Source: Porticoccaceae bacterium
GTDB lineage: Bacteria; Pseudomonadota; Gammaproteobacteria; Pseudomonadales; Porticoccaceae
Assembly: GCA_003448675.1 (NCBI GenBank)
Contig: DLXZ01000128.1
Coordinates: forward strand, 1 to 10,774
Direction of reading: 5' to 3'
Length of the DNA stretch: 10,774 bases
Shown here in pieces: positions 6,518 to 10,774 of the stretch (position 1 is its first letter; every line of letters starts with the position of its first letter). The notes beneath the pieces were generated by a model. It was given only the letters and a program-made list of their open reading frames with translations, was not told the DNA's origin and did not search any database. The position numbers were made by a program, and so were the translations under genes.

Positions 6518-7621
6518 ATGAAGACCAAAGCAGCAGTACTGTACGAAATCGGTTCTCCGCTCGTCATCGAAGAGCTGGAACTGGAGGGCCCGAAGGCCAA
6601 TGAGATAATGATCAAATACACCGCGAGCGGCATTTGCCACAGCGATTACTCCTTCCGCTACGGCGTTATCGCCAGTGAAATCCCCGCCGTGCTGGGCCAC
6701 GAGGGCGCTGGCGTGGTGGAAGAGGTTGGCCCCGGTGTCACCGAGCTGAAGCCGGGAGATCATGTTATCGCCTCGTTGACTCCAGCCTGTGGCAATTGCC
6801 TGTTCTGTCTGGAGCGCAAGCCCTTTATGTGTGTCGAGATGGGCAAGGTGATCTGGGAGGGCTGTCTGCCGGACGGCAGCACACGCCTGAAGAACTCCAA
6901 GGGCGAGGCGATCCGCCAGCTGGTAGGTGTTGGAACCTTTTCCGAGCGAGCGGTAATCCCTGCCGGCAACGCCATCAAGATCGATAACAACGCGCCGCTC
7001 GATACCGTGTGCCTGATCGGTTGTGGCGTCACCACCGGTGTCGGCGCCGCGTTGAACACTGTAGATATCAACCCGGGGGACAGCTGTGCGGTAATCGGCT
7101 GCGGTGGTGTAGGGCTTTCCATTATCCAGGGTGCGCGCATTGCGGGCGCCACCACCATCATCGCCATCGACCCCGTGCCACAGAAGCGCGAGCTGGCGAA
7201 GAGCGTGGGCGCCACTCACACCATCGACCCCAACGAGGTCAATCCGATTAAAGAAGTGCGCAATATCAGCCGTGGTGGTGTGCACTACGCTTTTGAAGCC
7301 CTCGGTTTGAAAGCAACCATCGAGCAGGCCTGGTCAATGCCGCGGGCCACGGGCACGGCAGTGATCGTCGGCGTACCCTCAGGCGACACCGAAATCGATT
7401 TGCCGGTGCTGGGCTTCTTTGGTGAGAAGCATTTTAAGGGCTCTGCCTACGGAACCTCGGTGCCGTCCAAGGATATTCCCCGGTTCGTTGATCTGTACAT
7501 GAAGGGTGATCTCAAGCTCGACGACATGATTACCAATCGCATCCGGCTCGAAGATGTTAACGACGCCTTTGACGCCATGGGGCGCGGCGAAGGTGCCCGT
7601 TCGGTCATCATGTACGACTGA
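6518..7621 (+). CDS. Zinc-dependent alcohol dehydrogenase, class-III-like (ADH-2), 367 aa
   Basis: A paralog of ADH-1, about 60 percent identical by eye with the same key positions: catalytic zinc by Cys40, His61 and Cys169, Ser42 as relay residue, structural zinc by Cys91, Cys94, Cys97 and Cys105, GCGGVG at 194-199 and Asp218 for NAD+. The two differ most in the segments shaping the substrate pocket (residues 46-56, 110-117 and about 290-310), so they may oxidise related but different alcohols, or the same one in different settings. The start is supported by GGGAGAAA right after the palindrome at 6489-6505. It is the last gene before the terminator at 7657-7697, so it probably closes the operon starting at 1916. 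No key residue is missing and the gene appears intact. The substrate cannot be read from sequence; aliphatic, aryl and terpenoid alcohols are all used by this family. Confidence 0.95.
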   Translation: MKTKAAVLYEIGSPLVIEELELEGPKANEIMIKYTASGICHSDYSFRYGVIASEIPAVLGHEGAGVVEEVGPGVTELKPGDHVIASLTPACGNCLFCLERKPFMCVEMGKVIWEGCLPDGSTRLKNSKGEAIRQLVGVGTFSERAVIPAGNAIKIDNNAPLDTVCLIGCGVTTGVGAALNTVDINPGDSCAVIGCGGVGLSIIQGARIAGATTIIAIDPVPQKRELAKSVGATHTIDPNEVNPIKEVRNISRGGVHYAFEALGLKATIEQAWSMPRATGTAVIVGVPSGDTEIDLPVLGFFGEKHFKGSAYGTSVPSKDIPRFVDLYMKGDLKLDDMITNRIRLEDVNDAFDAMGRGEGARSVIMYD

Positions 7622-7656
7622 TATGCGCCTGGAAATTGCTTGATGCAATCAACTGA

Positions 7657-7697
7657 AACGGCCCGTGGGGTTAACGCCTCATGGGTCGTTGTTTTTC
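7657..7697 (+). terminator. Intrinsic terminator after ADH-2
   Basis: Arms at 7657-7670 and 7677-7690 pair over 14 positions (three of them G-U) around the loop TTAACG, and GTTTTT follows at 7691-7696. This is a good Rho-independent terminator closing the alcohol dehydrogenase operon. It also shows that the open frame running upstream of the lactonase ATG back to 7665 is not coding. Confidence 0.8.
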
Positions 7698-7727
7698 AGA
7701 TATTTAACAGGGTGGAGTAAAAAAGTA

Positions 7728-8579
7728 ATGAAAGAATATACGACCTCGTTTTTAGCCGATGACTTTGTGTTTCTCGAAGGCCCTCGCTGGCATGACGGCC
7801 GACTCTGGTTGTCCGATATGTTTGGCGCCACGGTTTATGCTGTTAGCCCGGACGGCGCCAAGGAAGCCGTAGTGGAGCTTCCCAACCGCCCCTCGGGGCT
7901 TAATTTTATGCCCGACGGTTCATTGGTGATCGTCTCCATGGCCGACCGCAAGCTGATGCGCTGGCATGGTGGTGAGTTAACAGAGTACGCGGATCTGTCA
8001 GCGAATCTCGCCTACGATATCAATGACTCCGTGTGCGCCTCCAATGGCGATATTTACGTGGGCACCTTCGGCTATGACGTATTTGCCCATGAAGATCCCA
8101 AGCCGGCTACTCTGACCCTGGTCAAAGCCGATGGCACGGTAAAAACCGTTGCCGAGGACATTCATTTCCCCAATGGCGTGGTGATTACGCCCGACGGCAA
8201 AACCCTGATTATTGCGGAGACCTTCGTTAACAAGGTCACGGCTTTTGATCGAGCCGAGGATGGCACACTCAGTAATCGCAGAGTATTTGCTGATTTGGGT
8301 GACTACACACCGGATGGTATTTGTCTTGATCAGGAAGGCGCCGTCTGGGTTTCAGCTTTTGAACAGGGCGAATTTATCCGGGTTCACGATGGCGGTGAGA
8401 TATCAGCGAAAATTGATACCGGCGGTAGGCGGGCGGTGGCCTGTAACCTGGGTGGTGACGATGGCAAAACTTTGTTCTGCCTGATCTACGATGGCGATCT
8501 GGACGATATCCCCAAGGGTGCTCGCAACGCCAAAATCGAAACCGCGAGAGTGGATGTGGCGGGATCTGGCAGTCCTTAA
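7728..8579 (+). CDS. SMP-30/gluconolactonase-family lactonase, 283 aa
   Basis: A six-bladed beta-propeller of the SMP-30/gluconolaconase/LRE family, which hydrolyses lactones with one divalent metal. The metal and active-site positions of regucalcin all have counterparts: Glu17 (LEGPRW), Asn99 (IND), Asn149 (PNGVV) and Asp196 (TPDG). Propeller repeats such as PDGSL, NGDIYVG, PDGKTL and EGAVWVS recur along the chain, and the length is normal. The frame is open to 7665, but the ATG at 7728 is chosen: GGTGGAG (7711-7717) lies ten bases ahead, the family N-terminus matches, and the extension would run through the terminator. There is no signal peptide, so it acts in the cytoplasm. I see no clear promoter between the terminator and the gene; it may depend on read-through or on a weak promoter. 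In this locus it could open a lactone formed by dehydrogenation of a diol or hydroxy-hemiacetal. Substrate is inference. Confidence 0.9.
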   Translation: MKEYTTSFLADDFVFLEGPRWHDGRLWLSDMFGATVYAVSPDGAKEAVVELPNRPSGLNFMPDGSLVIVSMADRKLMRWHGGELTEYADLSANLAYDINDSVCASNGDIYVGTFGYDVFAHEDPKPATLTLVKADGTVKTVAEDIHFPNGVVITPDGKTLIIAETFVNKVTAFDRAEDGTLSNRRVFADLGDYTPDGICLDQEGAVWVSAFEQGEFIRVHDGGEISAKIDTGGRRAVACNLGGDDGKTLFCLIYDGDLDDIPKGARNAKIETARVDVAGSGSP

Positions 8580-8592
8580 GTCGAGGGGCCAG

Positions 8593-8636
8593 CCCTAAAA
8601 AACCGGGTTTCATACCCGGTTTTTTTTAGGGTTTTT
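8593..8636. terminator. Bidirectional intrinsic terminator between convergent genes
   Basis: CCGGGT (8603-8608) and ACCCGG (8614-8619) form the GC core around the loop TTCAT. It is flanked by six A (8597-8602) and eight T (8620-8627), with CCCT (8593-8596) and AGGG (8628-8631) able to extend the stem and a further T-run at 8632-8636. The T-run serves the lactonase gene and the A-run serves the minus-strand amidohydrolase gene. Confidence 0.92.
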
Positions 8637-8658
8637 ATAACCAAAGGCGACGTATCAA

Positions 8659-9801
8659 TCAGGCCGCTTTCCTGGAGGCTGCTGCGATCTTGTCGGAAGG
8701 CAGGTTAAACAGATCAATACAGTTTTGTCCCAGGATTTTGTCCTTGACTTCAGACGTTACCAGCTCGGCATGTTTGTCGAGCATGTCCATGGAGTCCGGC
8801 CAGGTGGAATCGCTGTGGGGGAAATCGTTGGCCCACAACAGGCGGTTTTCATTCATGCGGTGCGCACAACCAAAGGCTTCCCAGTCGTCCTGAAAAGTGA
8901 GCCACACGTTCTCGCGAATATACTCGCTTGGATTACGTGGCAGCAGGCGGCCTGTTTTTCCGTAACCGTGGCGCTCAACCGCGTGATCCATCCGTGACAT
9001 ATAGTGGGGCAACCAGCCGGCATCGCCCTCGGCGCCAACAAATTTCAACTTGGGATGGCGCTCAAAGACTCCCCCTAGCGTAAATAGCCCGATCAAGTCC
9101 TGAATGGCGCGAATCAGTTTCATAAAACCATTCAGACGGTGACCACGGAACTGATTGATCGCGGCAGCACTTTCCTTGGAGGTCAGAATATGAAAACAAA
9201 TGGGCAGATCCATGTCGACAGCGGCTTCCCATAAAGGATCATAATAGGGTTGGTCGTAGTCTTCCTTGATTGGTGTGCCGGGCATCATAACGCCGACAAA
9301 GCCCGCTTCCTTGATGCGACGAAAATCTTCGATTGCTGAATCAACATCGAGAATCGCAGTCTGCCCGAGGCCAAAGATACGATCCGGCTCCGCCTCACAG
9401 TATTCCTGTAACCAGCGGTTATAGGATTTAAACAGGGCATCTTTGTAGAGCGGATCCTTGGCATTGCACAACACCATGCCTACAGAGGCGTAGATGATTT
9501 CAGCATTGACGCCGTCTCGATCCTGATCGGCAGCCCGTAATTTGGGATCCCAGCCGCTGAGGTGTAAGTCCGCAAACTTACGGTTGGGGCCCTCTTTGGG
9601 CATGATTTCCTTGGGAATGCCGGCAGCGGACATCAGGCCAAGATCGAGGGGACGTTTGATGCCATCCCACAGATAACCTTCACCACCTTTTCCGTCATCG
9701 ACTATACGCGGCAAGTTATCTCGATACTTGGGATCTATGTGTTTTGAATAAGCCTCTGGCGGTTCAACGATATGTGAATCCGCGGATATGACAAGTGACA
9801 T
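8659..9801 (-). CDS. Amidohydrolase_2 family metal-dependent hydrolase, 380 aa
   Basis: A TIM-barrel hydrolase or decarboxylase of the amidohydrolase_2 (ACMSD-like) family, of typical length. Motifs in order: DSHIVEPPE (8-16), holding the first metal-ligand region with His10 and the family's EP pair; ICFHILTS with metal-ligand His204; VGAEGDAGWLP (255-265), the usual 'fvE.g.gWlP' signature, followed by MSRMDH; and LWANDFPHSDSTWP (322-335) with the catalytic Asp326. Members range from decarboxylases of aromatic or dicarboxylic acids to C-C or ester hydrolases, and are common in degradation loci for terpenoids, steroids and aromatics. No specific substrate can be claimed. The start is secure: AGGAGGTAA (complement of 9808-9816) precedes the ATG, and a TATAAT box lies further upstream. 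It is transcribed towards the lactonase gene and ends at the shared terminator. The 158-base gap after the upstream SDR suggests separate control. Confidence 0.9.
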   Translation of the reverse strand: MSLVISADSHIVEPPEAYSKHIDPKYRDNLPRIVDDGKGGEGYLWDGIKRPLDLGLMSAAGIPKEIMPKEGPNRKFADLHLSGWDPKLRAADQDRDGVNAEIIYASVGMVLCNAKDPLYKDALFKSYNRWLQEYCEAEPDRIFGLGQTAILDVDSAIEDFRRIKEAGFVGVMMPGTPIKEDYDQPYYDPLWEAAVDMDLPICFHILTSKESAAAINQFRGHRLNGFMKLIRAIQDLIGLFTLGGVFERHPKLKFVGAEGDAGWLPHYMSRMDHAVERHGYGKTGRLLPRNPSEYIRENVWLTFQDDWEAFGCAHRMNENRLLWANDFPHSDSTWPDSMDMLDKHAELVTSEVKDKILGQNCIDLFNLPSDKIAAASRKAA

Positions 9802-9807
9802 GAGAGA

Positions 9808-9816
9808 TTACCTCCT
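9808..9816 (-). promoter_or_regulatory. Consensus Shine-Dalgarno of the amidohydrolase gene
   Basis: Minus-strand AGGAGGTAA, a near-perfect match to the 16S rRNA anti-Shine-Dalgarno, placed just ahead of the ATG at 9801. It implies efficient translation and confirms the start. Confidence 0.8.
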
Positions 9817-9838
9817 GGTATCGGATGTGGTTATAAAT

Positions 9839-9844
9839 ATTATA
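9839..9844 (-). promoter_or_regulatory. Probable -10 box of the amidohydrolase gene
   Basis: The minus strand reads TATAAT, a perfect sigma-70 -10 hexamer, about 38 bases before the start codon and upstream of the Shine-Dalgarno. At a 17-base spacing the -35 position (9862-9867) reads TAATCA, which is poor, so the promoter may be weak or activator-dependent. The surrounding 9831-9844 is clearly AT-rich. Confidence 0.5.
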
Positions 9845-9959
9845 GGTAAGCGTTTTGCAGATGATTATTCTTCCCTAGTGGACGAGATTTCAGCCAGAAA
9901 ATCAAGCGTCAGGATTTGCCGGCGGTTTTATCGATTCTTGCGCGGCCCTTATCAGGCCA

Positions 9960-10774
9960 CTACATCATCGCCGGCAATCCGGTATGGGCGGTTAGGCCGC
10001 CATCTACTATATAGGCGGCGCCGGTGATGAATGAAGCCTCGTCAGAAGCCAGAAACAGTACCGTATTGGCGATTTCCACGGCTTGTCCGAGGCGCCCAAT
10101 GGGATGGGCGTTGGCCATCTTTTCCCTCACCTGGCGGCTGTGGTCGGCCTCCAGGGCAGGGATTTCACCACCGCCGGCAACACTGACGTAACCGATGCTG
10201 GCACTGCCGGCGCCGGTCAGACCCTTAATGGCGGGTGTATCGATGGCGCCGGGGCAGACGCAATTCATGCGTACGCCAAAGCGGGCATTCTCGATCGCGG
10301 CGGAACGGGTGAAGTTAATGACGGCGGCCTTGCCAGCATTGTAAGCGGACATGCCGTAGTCGCCGCGAGTGCCGGAAATGGAAGCAGTGTTAACAATGGC
10401 GCCGCCACCCTGGTCGATCATAATTGGCAACGCATACTTGGTCGCTAAAAATGGCGCCGTGACATTGACCGCGAGGGTTTTGTTCCAGCCTTCAAGAGAC
10501 AGGTCCTTAACGGCGCCCACTTCCAGGGCAGTGGCATTGTTGTGCAGAATATCCAGCCGGCCAAAGGTATCGACCGCGTGATCGATCATGGCTTTGGTGG
10601 CCTCCTCGTCGGCAACATCGGCGACGAAGGCGGTGGCGCTACCGCTGGCTTTGGCGTTGATGTTTTCCGCCACTTTCAGGGCATTGTCCCGGTTGATATC
10701 GACCACGACAATTTTCGCGCCTTCCTCATGCATGCGTAATGCCGTGGCCTCACCGATGCCGGAGCCGCCACCGG
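9960..10774 (-). CDS. Short-chain dehydrogenase/reductase, 5' end missing (SDR-D)
   Basis: A classical SDR whose first few residues lie beyond the right edge; 270 residues plus a stop are visible. The frame reads through from the window end with GGGSGIGEAT, the end of the Rossmann TGxxxGxG motif, so the internal ATG at 10733 is not the start. Other motifs: VVVD at the end of strand 2, favouring NAD+; ADV; NNAT where NNAG is usual; Asn in AVNVT; Ser in TASISG; Tyr-Lys in YNAGK; and PGAIDTP before the substrate loop. An unusually long, Gly/Ala-rich segment follows it (after IKGL, through SVAGGG to EADHSRQ), longer than in SDR-B or SDR-C and likely to reshape the substrate pocket. The C-terminus has the usual VDGG. 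It is an NAD+-dependent dehydrogenase of unknown substrate, upstream of and co-directional with the amidohydrolase gene, with a 158-base gap holding that gene's probable promoter. Confidence 0.92.
   Translation of the reverse strand, partial: GGGSGIGEATALRMHEEGAKIVVVDINRDNALKVAENINAKASGSATAFVADVADEEATKAMIDHAVDTFGRLDILHNNATALEVGAVKDLSLEGWNKTLAVNVTAPFLATKYALPIMIDQGGGAIVNTASISGTRGDYGMSAYNAGKAAVINFTRSAAIENARFGVRMNCVCPGAIDTPAIKGLTGAGSASIGYVSVAGGGEIPALEADHSRQVREKMANAHPIGRLGQAVEIANTVLFLASDEASFITGAAYIVDGGLTAHTGLPAMM

Noticed and set aside
7665..7727. Upstream extension of the lactonase
   Set aside because: It begins inside the terminator hairpin and adds residues foreign to the family.
10734..10774. 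SDR-D starting at the ATG of 10733
   Set aside because: The frame continues upstream to the window edge and encodes GGGSGIGEAT, the Rossmann motif, so the true start is outside the window.

Overview
The window looks like a catabolic accessory locus from a Gram-negative bacterium. My best guess is a marine gammaproteobacterium of the Cellvibrionales/Spongiibacter/Halieaceae kind. The basis is moderate-to-high GC, strong GGAGG-type ribosome binding sites, classical intrinsic terminators, and a gene mix (several SDRs, zinc alcohol dehydrogenases, a phosphotransferase plus DUF6285 pair, an amidohydrolase_2) that I associate with such genomes and with actinobacterial lipid or terpenoid degradation loci. 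The taxonomic guess is inference only. Every protein seen appears cytoplasmic: I found no signal peptide and no membrane segment.

Layout. (1) Left, minus strand, 1-1116: two closely similar short-chain dehydrogenases in tandem, the second cut by the window edge. (2) 1117-1915: about 800 bases without a convincing gene, lying between divergent transcription units. (3) 1916-7621, plus strand: a six-gene run, probably one operon or two overlapping ones, encoding a DUF7064/DUF7065-type protein, an aminoglycoside-phosphotransferase-fold kinase, a small DUF6285 protein starting at TTG, an NAD-type SDR, and two tandem class-III-like zinc alcohol dehydrogenases. It ends at an intrinsic terminator at 7657-7697. 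(4) 7728-8579, plus strand: an SMP-30/gluconolactonase-family lactonase. (5) 8593-8636: a bidirectional terminator between convergent units. (6) Right, minus strand, 8659-10774: an amidohydrolase_2 metal hydrolase with its own probable promoter, downstream of another SDR that runs off the window.

How the genes may work together. Five NAD(P)-dependent dehydrogenases (three SDRs plus two MDRs, not counting the truncated SDR at the left edge) point to stepwise oxidation of alcohol groups on a small organic molecule. The kinase/DUF6285 pair resembles LvaA/LvaB of the Pseudomonas putida levulinate pathway, in which a 4-hydroxyacyl-CoA is phosphorylated so that its hydroxyl can be removed or moved. 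A lactonase in the same locus could supply 4- or 5-hydroxy acids from lactones. No acyl-CoA dehydrogenase (LvaC role), CoA ligase, transporter or regulator is visible, so the substrate cannot be named.

The points most worth a second look are the LvaAB-like pair placed next to a DUF7064/7065 protein instead of an acyl-CoA dehydrogenase, the Asp-to-Glu change at the kinase's catalytic-base position, a perfect 8-1-8 palindrome just before the second alcohol dehydrogenase, and the unexplained 800-base gap.
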